The translations under genes were made by a program, and so were the position numbers. 64,000 nt of DNA from CAKZLS01 sp963701445 (GTDB lineage: Bacteria > Pseudomonadota > Alphaproteobacteria > Rhodospirillales > Defluviicoccaceae), in contig CAVPAM010000039.1 of NCBI GenBank assembly GCA_963701445.1, positions 1 through 64,000 of the forward strand. Reading direction: 5' to 3'. Positions 55,122 to 63,785 of this stretch are shown here, one piece after another; the stretch's first letter is position 1, and every line of letters begins with the position of its first letter. The notes beneath the pieces were generated by a model. That model had not been told where the DNA came from and did no database searches. It worked only from the letters and a program-made list of their open reading frames with translations.

Positions 55122-57254
55122 ATGCCGGACACACTCACCCCAATGGACAGCCATTTCCGACGTTGGACTTTTTTCCGTTGTCTGTTCATCGCTGTTCTGA
55201 TGCTTCCGTTGCTACTGAGAGCTTCGGACGCGGCGGGGGAACTGAGCCAGACGGACCTCGCCAATCTTGTCATGCCACCCTACCAGCTAGGCGAACTCGT
55301 GGGGCCGGGCGGTGTCTGGACCATCAAGACACCGGAAGGCGAACCCGCCGGTTACGTCTTTGAGTCGCTACCACGGGCTCCGATCCCCGGCTTCGCCGGA
55401 AAACCAATGAACTTGTTGATCATGCTCGACAATGAGGGCAGGTTCCTGCGCGTCACCGTCCTCGAGCAGAACGAGCCGATCTTTATCTCGGGGCTCGGAC
55501 AAGAGCCTTTCGACGATTTCCTGGAGCAGTATCGGGACCTTTCGGTTTTCGACTCCATTACCTTGGGCACGGCCAACCGCGCGGCGCAAGGCGCTGGATC
55601 GACGCACGTGTACCTGGACGGCATCTCCATGGCGACCGCGTCCGTCCGTATCGCCAACGAGTTGATCCTTGCGTCCGCGCTGCAGGTCAGCCGCGAGCGA
55701 ATGAAGGGGTTGGAACCTGTTCGTGTCTCGCTGCCCCGGCGCGATTACGTCGAAGCACTGGACTGGAAAACTCTCGTCGAGGAGGGTATCGCCCACCCCC
55801 TTATTGTCTCGAACCGTCAGCTGCAAGACGCGTTCGCGGGGAGTAGCTGGGAGAACCACGATCCGGAAGCCTTGGCTGATCCAGACGGAACCTATCTCGA
55901 TATGTGGCTCATTGATATCGGCCCGCCGAGCATCGCCCGCGCGGTGCTGAGCCCCGAGACCATGGCGGCTCTCAACGAGTCGCTGCGCCCCTACGAGGAA
56001 CCCATCCTTGTGCTCGTCAACGGTCGTCATCGCCTCGTCGACAACGATTTTGTCCGCAATACGGAGCCCAACCGAATCTCCGGCGTCCAGGGCGAATTTC
56101 CTGTTGCGTTTCGCGACGCCGACCTGGAAACGACCCTCGCCTCCGGAATGCCCGACTTCGAGCAAGCTATGATACTGCGGGCCGACACGCGGCTCGGCTT
56201 CAATCCGGCCTCGCCTTGGACGCTGATCGTCAGAGTGATTCGGGAACAAGAGCAAGGGGTCTTCGGTCCGCCGCCCGGTGTTCGGGATTTTGAAATCGCT
56301 CTACCAAGCCCCCGCCCGCTTCTTCGATGTCCCGGCGGAGGTCGCGGCCGCGCCGCCGTGGCTGGCGGCGTTGAAGGACCGCGCCGTCGACCTCGCCGTG
56401 TTCGCCGCCTTTGTCGGCGTGCTGATCTGGCTGCTGGCGGGCCGCATGACCTGGCTCGCCCGCCATCCGCGCTACCGCGCCATCCGCCTTTCCATGCTGG
56501 CGTTCATGGTGGTGTTCGTCGGCTTCTGGGCGCAGGGGCAGCTCAGCATCGTCACCCCGGTCGGCATCGTCTCCAGCATCGTCGAGGGCCGGAGCCTGGT
56601 GTTCCTGCTCTACGAGCCGTTCATCCTCGCGGTCTGGGCCGTCACCCTGGTCACGCTCGTCGTCTATGGGCGCGGCTTCTTCTGCGGCTGGCTCTGCCCC
56701 TACGGCGCCCTGCAGGAGTTCGCCTACGCCGCCGGGCGAAAGCTGCGGCTGCCGAAAATCCGCGTCCACCCCTGGGACGACCGCCGCCTGAAGCGGGTCA
56801 AATACATCCTCTGGCGCTGCTGATCGCCGCCTCGTTCGCGTCCCCGGTCGCCGCCGACTACCTGGTGGAGCTGGAACCCTTCAAGACCGCGATCACGCTG
56901 ATGTTCGACCGCGGCCCGCCGTTCGTCGTCTACGCGCTGTTCTGGCTGGTGCTCGGCGCGTTCCTGTTCAAGGGGTTCTGCCGCTACGTCTGCCCGCTCG
57001 GCGCGGTGCTGGCGATCGCCGGAAAGTTCCGCCGGCTCGACTGGATCGCGCGGCGCTCCGAATGCGGCTCGCCGTGCCAGTTCTGCAAGGCGAAATGCGA
57101 CTACGGCGCCATCGAGGCGGACGGCCGTATCGACTACGACGAATGCTTCCAGTGCCTCGACTGCGTCACCATCATCGAAACCCCCAGCCTCTGCGTCCCC
57201 GAGCGCCTCGCCCTCAAGAAACAACGACGCGGCATGGCGGAGGCGGCCGAATGA
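55122..57254 (+). CDS. NosR/NirI-like FMN-binding, polyferredoxin membrane protein, two frameshifts
   Basis: Large membrane flavo-iron-sulfur protein. The N-terminal periplasmic part has a signal sequence and an FMN-binding-like domain (PIPGFAGKPMNLLIMLDNEGRF, with SITLGTANRAAQGAGSTHVYL where NosR carries the flavinylated Thr). After a shift near 56240-56280 come membrane spans with the paired CP motif (FFCGWLCPYGALQEF). One missing C near 56811 moves the frame again, then FCRYVCPLGAVLAI and the ferredoxin-like CGSPCQFCKAKCDYG and CFQCLDC. It resembles NosR (nitrous-oxide reductase partner), but no nos genes are present here. The next gene, apbE, overlaps by ATGA and would attach FMN to it. 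Confidence 0.85.
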   Translation: MPDTLTPMDSHFRRWTFFRCLFIAVLMLPLLLRASDAAGELSQTDLANLVMPPYQLGELVGPGGVWTIKTPEGEPAGYVFESLPRAPIPGFAGKPMNLLIMLDNEGRFLRVTVLEQNEPIFISGLGQEPFDDFLEQYRDLSVFDSITLGTANRAAQGAGSTHVYLDGISMATASVRIANELILASALQVSRERMKGLEPVRVSLPRRDYVEALDWKTLVEEGIAHPLIVSNRQLQDAFAGSSWENHDPEALADPDGTYLDMWLIDIGPPSIARAVLSPETMAALNESLRPYEEPILVLVNGRHRLVDNDFVRNTEPNRISGVQGEFPVAFRDADLETTLASGMPDFEQAMILRADTRLGFNPASPWTLIVRVIREQEQGVFGPPPGVRDFEIALPSPRPLLRCPGGGRGRAAVAGGVEGPRRRPRRVRRLCRRADLAAGGPHDLARPPSALPRHPPFHAGVHGGVRRLLGAGAAQHRHPGRHRLQHRRGPEPGVPALRAVHPRGLGRHPGHARRLWARLLLRLALPLRRPAGVRLRRRAKAAAAENPRPPLGRPPPEAGQIHPLALLIAASFASPVAADYLVELEPFKTAITLMFDRGPPFVVYALFWLVLGAFLFKGFCRYVCPLGAVLAIAGKFRRLDWIARRSECGSPCQFCKAKCDYGAIEADGRIDYDECFQCLDCVTIIETPSLCVPERLALKKQRRGMAEAAE

Positions 57255-58235
57255 GCGACCCCCGCCCCCTCGCCCGCCCCCTCACCCGCCGCCGCGTCCT
57301 CGGCCTGCTGGCCGCGAGCGCCGCCGCGCTCCGCTCCCCGGCCGCCCTCGCCGAAACGCCGCTCACCCGCTGGCAAGGGTACGCCCTGGGCGCCGAGGCA
57401 TCGCTCGCCATCCGCCACCCCGACCGGGCGCGCGCCCGCCGGGCCATCGAGGAGTGCGTCGCCGACATCGCCGCCATCGAGCGGGTGTTCAGCCTCTACC
57501 GGCGGGACTCGGCGCTCCGCGCCCTCAACGCGGCGGGCGCCCTCGACGATCCGCCGGCCGCCCTGGTCCACGTGCTCCGCTTCGCCGCGCACATCTCCAA
57601 CGTCAGCGACGGCGCCTTCGACGTCACCGTCCAGCCGCTGTGGCGGGCCTTCGCGCGCGGCCACGGCGATCCCGCCCTCCTCGCCCCGGCCCTGGAGCGG
57701 GCGCGGCCGCTGATCGGCTGGCGGGGCCTCCATATCCAAGACCGCCGCCTGGCGTTCGCCCGCCCGGGCATGGCGGCGACCCTGAACGGCATCGCCCAGG
57801 GCCATGCCACCGACCGCGTCGCCGACACGCTCCGCGCCCACGGCTTCGAGCACGTGCTGGTCGACCTCGGCGAATTCAGCGCCGCCGGCGAGCGCGCGCC
57901 CGGCGAGCCCTGGCGCATCGGCGTCGGCTGGCCCGACGCCGAGGGCCTGGCCACGGTCCTCGCCCTCTCCGGCCGCGCCGTCGCCACCTCCAGCCCCCTC
58001 GCCACCACCTTCGGCCCGGAAGCCCACCACCTGTTCGACCCCCGAACCGGCCGCTCCGGCCCAAAGCTGGACCAGCGTCTCGGTCATCGCCCCCACCGCC
58101 ATGCGCGCCGACGCCCTGTCGACCGCCATCGCCGTCGCCCCCAAACCCGCCGCCGAAACCATCCTCCGCGCCGGCGGCGGCCTGGAAGCCATCCTCATCG
58201 ACGACGACCACCGGATCGTCCGCGTCCGCGCGTGA
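57251..58235 (+). CDS. apbE: FAD:protein FMN transferase ApbE-like, frameshifted
   Basis: Attaches FMN covalently to Thr of FMN-binding domains, as in NosR, NqrC and RnfG. The twin-arginine-like start (LTRRRVLGLLAASAAALRS) is followed by the ApbE fold: LGAEASLAIRHPDRARARRAIEE, SDGAFDVTVQPLWRAF, LNGIAQGHATDRVADTL and ATSSPLATTFGPEAHHLFDPRTG. A base is missing near 58061 in a short C-run; the next frame continues SWTSVSVIAPTAMRADALSTAI to the end. Expected length after repair is about 327 residues. The ATGA overlap with the NosR-like gene strongly suggests that gene is its substrate. Confidence 0.9.
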
Positions 58236-58674
58236 CGGTTGGGGTCCGGGCGCAGTGTTGCCGGAAGGCGACAAACATTGTACTTCCTTTTACTTTCTTC
58301 AGAACGCGGATGGACTCACGATTGTGAATCGGTAACCTTTCGAAGCGGTGTGGCGAGGAGCGGGGGATGAATGAACCGTGCCTATCCGGTTAAGACAGAC
58401 CACCACTACATATCGTGTTCTCGCACACGTCCTTTTTACGGCAGCAATTAGCCACTTCCAGAAATTCGCGCATACCCACCAGTGGGCTGGTTGGGTTCCC
58501 GCGCCGGCATTCAGATGAAAAAGCGGTCGCTGCTTAAAAAGAAACGATTTTGCAGCGCGGCAATCGGTTCGCTTGCCCGCTTTCACAGGGACGAGGTCAA
58601 ACACGAAGCAATTGAAGTCTAAATCGCACACATATAGAAAAATGCCACTCAACGGGCATTACAGGACTGGATAG
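58236..58674. other. Intergenic region with a dispersed repeat
   Basis: No supported gene. It contains the third copy of the 38-bp repeat at 58376-58413 and an AT-rich stretch before the next gene. Confidence 0.5.
58376..58413 (+). repeat. Dispersed 38-bp repeat, copy 3 (solitary)
   Basis: Reads CCGTGCCTATCCGGTTAAG, then ACAGACCACCACTACATAT. It is nearly identical to copies at 2296-2333 and 3436-3473, but no partner end was found nearby, so it is a single end or solo fragment. Confidence 0.7.
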
Positions 58675-59328
58675 ATGAAAACCTTGGGTTTGGTGGTGGC
58701 TGTGATGATAGCTACTTGGGCGGCGTCGGCCAAGGCGGACTGGACTGAGGCCCGCTGCGACATCTATCCGAAAGGCTCGGATCACACGGACAAGATGATT
58801 CCCTGCACCTTCGGGCAGCGCCAGGGCTACGTCACCATCACCCGGGAGGACGGCGTCACGCACGAGCTCGAGCCAGAGGGCGACACGCCGGGCAACTTCC
58901 GCGACCAGTACGGTCAAACGGTTTACCGGCAGAGTGACCTCGGAGATCAGGGCCTGATTTTTCGTTTCCCGGATGAGAGCGTTTACGTCTATTGGAGCAC
59001 GGCGGCTCTTAATCCCGCTGACGAGAACAATCCGACCTGGCCATTCTCTACAAAAGACTACGACGCCACCACCCTCCTGCGCTGCCGTGCCGTCGACGAC
59101 TCAGAGTTCAGCAGCTGCCCAGCCGGTATCTTACGCATGGAGGATCGGCAAGCCTCGATCGTGGTGCAGAATTGGCGAGGCGAACAGTTCACTATCAATT
59201 TCACGACCGACTACGTGAGTGCGACCAATCGCGAGGTTGATGCCAGGCTCGAGGGCGACACGTGGATCGTTACAATCGACAACAAAGAAGTGTACGAAGT
59301 ACCACTCGCCGCCATCGAGGGAGGCTGA
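58675..59328 (+). CDS. Secreted hypothetical protein (217 aa)
   Basis: Signal peptide (LGLVVAVMIATWAASAKA) followed by a beta-rich mature domain with Cys in EARCDIYPKG, IPCTFGQRQG, LRCRAV and FSSCPAG, pairing of which seems likely. Features such as RQGYVTITREDGVTHEL and YVSATNREVDARLEGD suggest a periplasmic beta-sandwich. The family is not recognised. It has no clear operon partner; the next gene is about 400 bases away. Confidence 0.68.
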   Translation: MKTLGLVVAVMIATWAASAKADWTEARCDIYPKGSDHTDKMIPCTFGQRQGYVTITREDGVTHELEPEGDTPGNFRDQYGQTVYRQSDLGDQGLIFRFPDESVYVYWSTAALNPADENNPTWPFSTKDYDATTLLRCRAVDDSEFSSCPAGILRMEDRQASIVVQNWRGEQFTINFTTDYVSATNREVDARLEGDTWIVTIDNKEVYEVPLAAIEGG

Positions 59329-59733
59329 TCCGAACATTCGTTTCATCGGCTGGCTACTTGCGCTCATCTTCGGCTAGACCGGCCCTCTGGAGGCAGCCCG
59401 TTTAATGGCCGCTAAGGGTCTTGGCTGTGTGAAAACGATCTATCGGGTCGTTGGGACGCAAGATTAATTCGCTCCGCACCCTGCCCGCACATTAAAAACT
59501 TTCCGAACCCACAATTTAGTTTATTTTATTGCGTGCGAACGACTGATTCCGGCGTTTTCACGCAGCCAGGGTCAAGAGTAAAGGTCGGCGCCACCACCGG
59601 GGTAGGTCCGCAGCCGAAGGTGTAACTGAAGCGGAAGGCCAGGAACCCGAACCAGATGTTCTCGGCCGATTTATCAAGTTGTCCGTTACGCAAAAGCTGA
59701 TGGAACCTGGCGATGAAATTGAATTTGAGACCA
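59329..59733. other. Intergenic region containing an inverted-repeat element
   Basis: No supported gene. It contains a near-perfect 15-bp inverted repeat (see 59423-59567). Confidence 0.5.
59423..59567. repeat. Short element bounded by a 15-bp inverted repeat
   Basis: GGCTGTGTGAAAACG at 59423-59437 is mirrored by CGTTTTCACGCAGCC at 59553-59567 with one mismatch, 145 bases overall. Such termini resemble insertion-sequence ends, and the 145-bp interior has no gene, so it is a MITE-like remnant at best. No transposase for it is in the window. Confidence 0.5.
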
Positions 59734-59955
59734 ATGTCTAAATCGAGCCTTGTCGGCATTGCTCTGGTGATTGGCGGTGTCGTGTGCGGTGCCCTGGAGA
59801 AGATTTTCTATGGCAATCGGTTGGACGCGAATAACGTCGTTCAGGAAAGTTTCTTTCTGCCGCTCTCGATATTTCTCACCTTAACCGGGGTAGTCGTTCT
59901 TGCTTACGTTGGGGCGCGGTTTCTCTGGAAACAGTTAAAGAAAATGCTTGCTTAG
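59734..59955 (+). CDS. DUF3955-like small membrane protein (73 aa)
   Basis: Two membrane spans (SLVGIALVIGGVVCGALE and FFLPLSIFLTLTGVVVLAYVG) flank an extracytoplasmic loop with FYGNRLDANNVVQESFFLPL, the DUF3955 hallmark. ATG 59734 (MSKSSLVG) is preferred over 59713. Function unknown. The gene is unlinked to its neighbours. Confidence 0.68.
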   Translation: MSKSSLVGIALVIGGVVCGALEKIFYGNRLDANNVVQESFFLPLSIFLTLTGVVVLAYVGARFLWKQLKKMLA

Positions 59956-60013
59956 GGTTCGGACCCATTAGTTAATCGTTACCTCGAATGTAACCAGAAA
60001 AGGAACCATGCAC

Positions 60014-60352
60014 ATGAAGACCTTCAACTTTCTCCTGGCCGCCGCGCTGACCGCCGGAACCCTTGCAATTGCTACACCCAGCAAAGCCGATAGCGAAACC
60101 GATGCCGTTATCGGCATGCTCGGGCTTGGCTGCAAGAACAGTGTCCTGGAGCATTTCATCGGTGTACCAAACTCGGACATCAACGTCAGCCTGGGCGCAA
60201 CGCTACAGCAGGACATCGACTCCGGCGCGATGACTGCGGAGGATCTTAAGAAGCAAGGAGCGTCCTTTAACTGGAATGTCAGCGGCAAGGACGTCAACGG
60301 TTACTGCAATGTCGACGGGAAAGGCAATATCGTCGAGTTCAAGCAGTTCTGA
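60014..60352 (+). CDS. Small secreted hypothetical protein (112 aa)
   Basis: Signal peptide (FLLAAALTAGTLAIATPSKA) and a short mature domain with DAVIGMLGLGCKNSVLEHFIG and KDVNGYCNVDGKGNIVEF; one or two Cys could pair. The start at 60014 is preferred over 60008 because AGGAA then sits about 9 bases upstream. No family recognised. Confidence 0.62.
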   Translation: MKTFNFLLAAALTAGTLAIATPSKADSETDAVIGMLGLGCKNSVLEHFIGVPNSDINVSLGATLQQDIDSGAMTAEDLKKQGASFNWNVSGKDVNGYCNVDGKGNIVEFKQF

Positions 60353-60653
60353 CCCAGGATTCTGATGAATTGTAAGCGCCCGGTGAACCGACTGCGAAAC
60401 ATGCCACTAGCTGCATCAAGCGAACAGTTGTTGCCATTTTATTTCTCCAATGCGGCGCCTGTGCTGCGCCAGACGCCAACCTCTGCATCCCAGATGCGTG
60501 CTGTGACGCATGGCGTCGGATTGATCCCGCCGCATTGCGACCCATGAACATCCGTCAGAAGAACACGGTGTGGCCCAAGATCCACGACATCCCAACCCTG
60601 ATTGAGCACGGAGGCGAGAACGTCGCCTACAAGGAAATGCGACATGCATCCGC

Positions 60654-60715
60654 CAGTTCGCTTGGGGGTCGGGTCTATCATTGATCAGTTCGCTTGGGGG
60701 TCGGGTCTATCATTG
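60654..60715 (+). repeat. Two identical 30-bp direct repeats
   Basis: The unit CAGTTCGCTTGGGGGTCGGG, then TCTATCATTG, occurs at 60654-60683 and again at 60686-60715 with period 32. The second copy serves as the left end of the adjacent inverted-repeat element. Confidence 0.88.
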
Positions 60716-61041
60716 TACCAAACTCCGTGCCCGGCTGGGCGCGTTTGGCCGTTCTCGAACCTTTCCCCAGGCTGATTTCGTCACTTTCAGCGGCACCTCG
60801 CCGGTTTGCGGGGTCGTGCGGAGGCTCGTGTTTCGCGCGTGCTCGGGGCCGATAGTCGGTATGGGAGGGACCGCTTGACGATGGGTTCCCATCGCCCGCG
60901 CCCGCCAGATCAACGCGGAATAGCTGAACGGATTCCGTGGCAAGGTTTGGCCCGCCAAGTCTGCCGATTCACGGTGCGTCACCGTCCTCGCGCGCCTCCG
61001 CTCCCCGTCTTAGTACGATGCTAGACCCGACCCCCAAAGCC
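60691..61041. mobile_element. MITE-like element with RAYT-related termini (about 350 bp)
   Basis: Left end CGCTTGGGGGTCGGGTCTAT then CATTGTAC; the right end (reverse complement of 61013-61041) reads GCTTTGGGGGTCGGGTCTAG then CATCGTAC. Both resemble the termini of the RAYT element at 16.3 kb (GGGGTCAGGTCTATC). There is no transposase inside, so this is a non-autonomous derivative that a RAYT could move (inference). Confidence 0.65.
60723..60840 (+). repeat. Dispersed remnant, copy B (homologous to 20043-20160)
   Basis: About three quarters identical to the 20.0-kb copy, and, like it, encoding FVTFSG followed by V-R-x-x-x-F-R-A in one frame. It lies inside the MITE-like element, which may have carried it. 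Confidence 0.6.
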
Positions 61042-61209
61042 AGAGCTCAAAAAAGTTCTTCAACAGCCTCAGCCAAAACCAGTCATCGCGATGCGGTCGG
61101 ATGGGAGCCGTCCATAGTCCAATTTGAGCCATGGTTCACCACGCATTGACATCGGCACCAGACCTATCAGTCTGGACGAATCAAATAGCGTGTAGCGGGA
61201 TTTGGAAAC

Positions 61210-62697
61210 ATGGCCACAAACGAACGATACAGCAGGCGGCTTATCATAATCGGTGCCGGAGCCTTCTTAGCAGTTATGGTCGTTCGGGGCATTTCCTGGG
61301 CGGCGGGCGATAAGGGGGGCGGCCATCACGACCCCTTTGCAGACGTTGTCTTTTCGTTGGCCATCATCTTGATCATCGCATTGCTGGGGCGAGGTATCGT
61401 CGAACGCTTCAATCAACCTGCTGTTCTCGGTGAGCTCTTGATTGGTGTTGTAGTTGGCAATCTCGGGTATTGGCTCGGCAATCCAAGTTTTGTCTTGATC
61501 ATGCATTTAAATGAGGCAGGCGAGCTATTCAATGCGGTATGGACAACCGGCATGGGCATCGAGGACGCGACGCTGGAAAAATATGCTGGTCAGGAGTTGG
61601 GACCCGACCACCCGGTCACCAAGGTCTTAATTCTTCTGAGCGGCGCGGAAGCAGTACCGATGATCATTCTTGGCTTTGCCGTATGGATGTTTTCTAGCCT
61701 CGGCGTCCTTCTCTTGCTCTTCATGGTCGGTCTTGAAACAAACATAGAAGAAATGAAGAGTGTGGGTAGGCCCGCCTTGGGCGTGGCAGTTATGGGTGTT
61801 GTTGCGCCAATGGCGCTTGGATTGGGCTCGACTTTCCTGTTCGTTCCGGACATTCCCGTTACGGCTCATCTGTTTATTGCGGCGACGCTTGCAGCTACCA
61901 GCGTCGGCATTACCGCCCGCGTTTTCAAGGACCTGGGCAAGATGGCTACACCCGAAGCTAAGGTGATTCTAGGTGCTGCTGTCATTGACGATGTGCTCGG
62001 CTTGATCGTTCTCGCCGTGGTCGTGGGTATAGTTGCCACCGGCGAAGTCCAGTTGGGGGAGGTCGCCAAGATTTGTCTGATTTCGGCTGGGTTCATCGGC
62101 GCCATTCTAACGTTTGGCCCAAGATTGGCAGGTTACGGCGTCCCGCTATTCCGCATCTTCGAAAAGCATCGTCTGAAACTCCTCTATCCGCTCTGCCTGA
62201 TGTTCGTTATGTCTTGGCTCGCCAACTTATTGGGCCTTGCCGCAATCGTCGGCGCCTTTGCCGCCGGCCTAATTATTACAGAGGACCAGTTTGGAGGTGA
62301 CGGGGAAGCATCGACGGGCGAAAGTCGACAAAAGATAGAACAACTCGTCGAACCCCTCGAATTGGTGTTCGCTCCGGTTTTCTTCGTGCTCATGGGCATG
62401 CAGGTCAACTTAGCAACCTTCCTCGAAACTGACGTTCTAGGGCTTGGATGCATTCTGATCGTCGCGGCGATTGTGGGAAAGGCAATATCCGGGATTGCTG
62501 CCGGCGGCACTGTTGACAGGGTAACCGTCGGTATTGGCATGGTCCCACGCGGCGAAGTCGGTCTGATTTTCGCTAGCGTTGGTAAAGGACTCGGAGTTCT
62601 GGACGAGGGTGAGTTCTCGGCCATCGTCATTATGGTGATTGTTACCACGCTGCTAACGCCATTGGCGCTTAAATGGTCACTGGCGCAAAGAGGTTAG
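61210..62697 (+). CDS. Cation:proton antiporter (CPA2/Kef-type)
   Basis: Na+/H+ or K+/H+ exchange membrane protein of 495 residues with about 12 spans. ATG 61210. Family marks are FNQPAVLGELLIGVVVGNLGY, LLLLFMVGLETNIEEMKSVG, AATLAATSVGITARVFKDLG, GAAVIDDVLGLIVLAVVVG (CPA2 ND motif) and MVPRGEVGLIFASVG. No regulatory RCK (TrkA-N) domain is attached. Codon use is less GC3-biased than the alcohol-oxidation genes. Confidence 0.9.
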   Translation: MATNERYSRRLIIIGAGAFLAVMVVRGISWAAGDKGGGHHDPFADVVFSLAIILIIALLGRGIVERFNQPAVLGELLIGVVVGNLGYWLGNPSFVLIMHLNEAGELFNAVWTTGMGIEDATLEKYAGQELGPDHPVTKVLILLSGAEAVPMIILGFAVWMFSSLGVLLLLFMVGLETNIEEMKSVGRPALGVAVMGVVAPMALGLGSTFLFVPDIPVTAHLFIAATLAATSVGITARVFKDLGKMATPEAKVILGAAVIDDVLGLIVLAVVVGIVATGEVQLGEVAKICLISAGFIGAILTFGPRLAGYGVPLFRIFEKHRLKLLYPLCLMFVMSWLANLLGLAAIVGAFAAGLIITEDQFGGDGEASTGESRQKIEQLVEPLELVFAPVFFVLMGMQVNLATFLETDVLGLGCILIVAAIVGKAISGIAAGGTVDRVTVGIGMVPRGEVGLIFASVGKGLGVLDEGEFSAIVIMVIVTTLLTPLALKWSLAQRG

Positions 62698-63074
62698 CGA
62701 TCTGTTCCGTCATCCTCCGATAGCAGAGGCCCGCCGAGATGTATGGAAATGGCTCTGCAAAAGGCTGCTTATCGACAAAGGACCTTGATGGCACTCAACT
62801 CAAGGTGCCGTAATTTAACGAGATGAAGCGCTCCCTGCGCGACTTCCGCATCGGGTCACGAGTGACGGTTAGCGCCAGCTGCCTGTTTGGTCCGTAGCTG
62901 AGGGTCGAGCTAACCAAATCAGGGGGATTGCCGACGTTCGGCCTTGAAGGTCGGCTAGGTGTAGGAGAGCCGCAGTCTCGCCCACTCTCCCATGCGCACC
63001 GCTAGCTATCAGCGGTCGTCGGCTTGGCCGGCGCGGCGGTTTGCGCCCATCTCAAAAAGTGGCTCGAGCTGCTA
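62698..63074. other. Intergenic region without a supported gene
   Basis: No gene, terminator or repeat recognised. Confidence 0.4.
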
Positions 63075-63785
63075 TTATGCACCCAGGTCCCAACCTTGAC
63101 GCTCGGCACCTTCTTTTAATTTTTGCGCGATCTCGTCGACACTTCTCGTTATTGCCTGGTCCATCGAGCCCGAGCCCGTAGCTTCTGCGCCGCCCCTGAC
63201 CGTTCCGCCAACGATCAGACCGATCGGGTTGGCGGTCGCCGCGAAGATTGCAACCGGGACGGCGGCGCCGGGCAAATAATCGTCACCGGATTTGAGCTTG
63301 CCGCCGCCGAGCCGGCGTAGGCCCTGGGGTGTCATCTGAAAGACTTCGACCGCTGTCGTCAATTCGGCGTTTCCATAGCCCATTCCTAAAGCCACCCGCT
63401 TCGTGGCGCTCCCCTCGGAAACCGAAATGAAATAACCTCTTATGACGACGTCGTTAATCAGAGGAGCCGGCTGGCCAACCGCGCGCACCGCGGGCAAACC
63501 GAAGTTGTTCAACTTCTCCACAAGTCGATCCGCCATTTCAGCGCCCAGCTTTCGGGAAACCTCGAGCTGCTCGCTTGTTAGAGGCTGAGAATCAACTGTA
63601 TAGCGGCTAAACCAGGAACCAGGCGGGACTTCGGCGGGGTCCGCGACGAAGTTATGCACGATTACCCGGTCCGCTTGTGGAATTTTCGGGCCTTCGTAAG
63701 TATCGCGCTCCATAACCTTAGCGGACGAGCACCCGGCAGCAATAACTAGGGTGAACATCAAAATGGCTGAATAACGAAATCGCAT
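63075..63785 (-). CDS. DUF4410 lipoprotein
   Basis: Outer-membrane or periplasmic lipoprotein of 236 residues. The lipobox is visible in LMFTLVIAAGCSSAKV. The mature part matches DUF4410: DRVIVHNFVADPAEVPPGSW, EMADRLVEKLNNFGLPAVRA, DVVIRGYFISVSEGSATKR, FQMTPQGLRRLGGGKL and ANPIGLIVGGTVRGGAEATG. The start at ATG 63785 is preferred over 63947, which lacks signal-peptide context. Function unknown. No upstream gene lies in the remaining 215 bases. Confidence 0.82.
   Translation of the reverse strand: MRFRYSAILMFTLVIAAGCSSAKVMERDTYEGPKIPQADRVIVHNFVADPAEVPPGSWFSRYTVDSQPLTSEQLEVSRKLGAEMADRLVEKLNNFGLPAVRAVGQPAPLINDVVIRGYFISVSEGSATKRVALGMGYGNAELTTAVEVFQMTPQGLRRLGGGKLKSGDDYLPGAAVPVAIFAATANPIGLIVGGTVRGGAEATGSGSMDQAITRSVDEIAQKLKEGAERQGWDLGA

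Larger units (their letters stand above)
60353..61209. other. Intergenic region with MITE-like and dispersed repeats
   Basis: Holds two 30-bp direct repeats (60654-60715), an inverted-repeat element (60691-61041), and a dispersed remnant (60723-60840). An ORF-like stretch on the minus strand near 60439-60645 (NQGWDVVDLGPHRVLLTDV) is not convincing as a gene. Confidence 0.55.

Noticed and set aside
55122..57254. NosR-like gene considered as two or three separate genes because of frame changes
   Set aside because: Domain order is continuous across both junctions, no ribosome sites precede the internal starts, and single-base repairs restore the family arrangement.
58604..58640. GCAATTGAAGTC resembling the shared regulatory element
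   Set aside because: Core is shortened by five bases and the orientation relative to the downstream gene is opposite to the five accepted copies.
60439..60645. Minus-strand frame reading NQGWDVVDLGPHRVLLTDV
   Set aside because: Lies among repeats, lacks a convincing ribosome site, and has no recognisable family.
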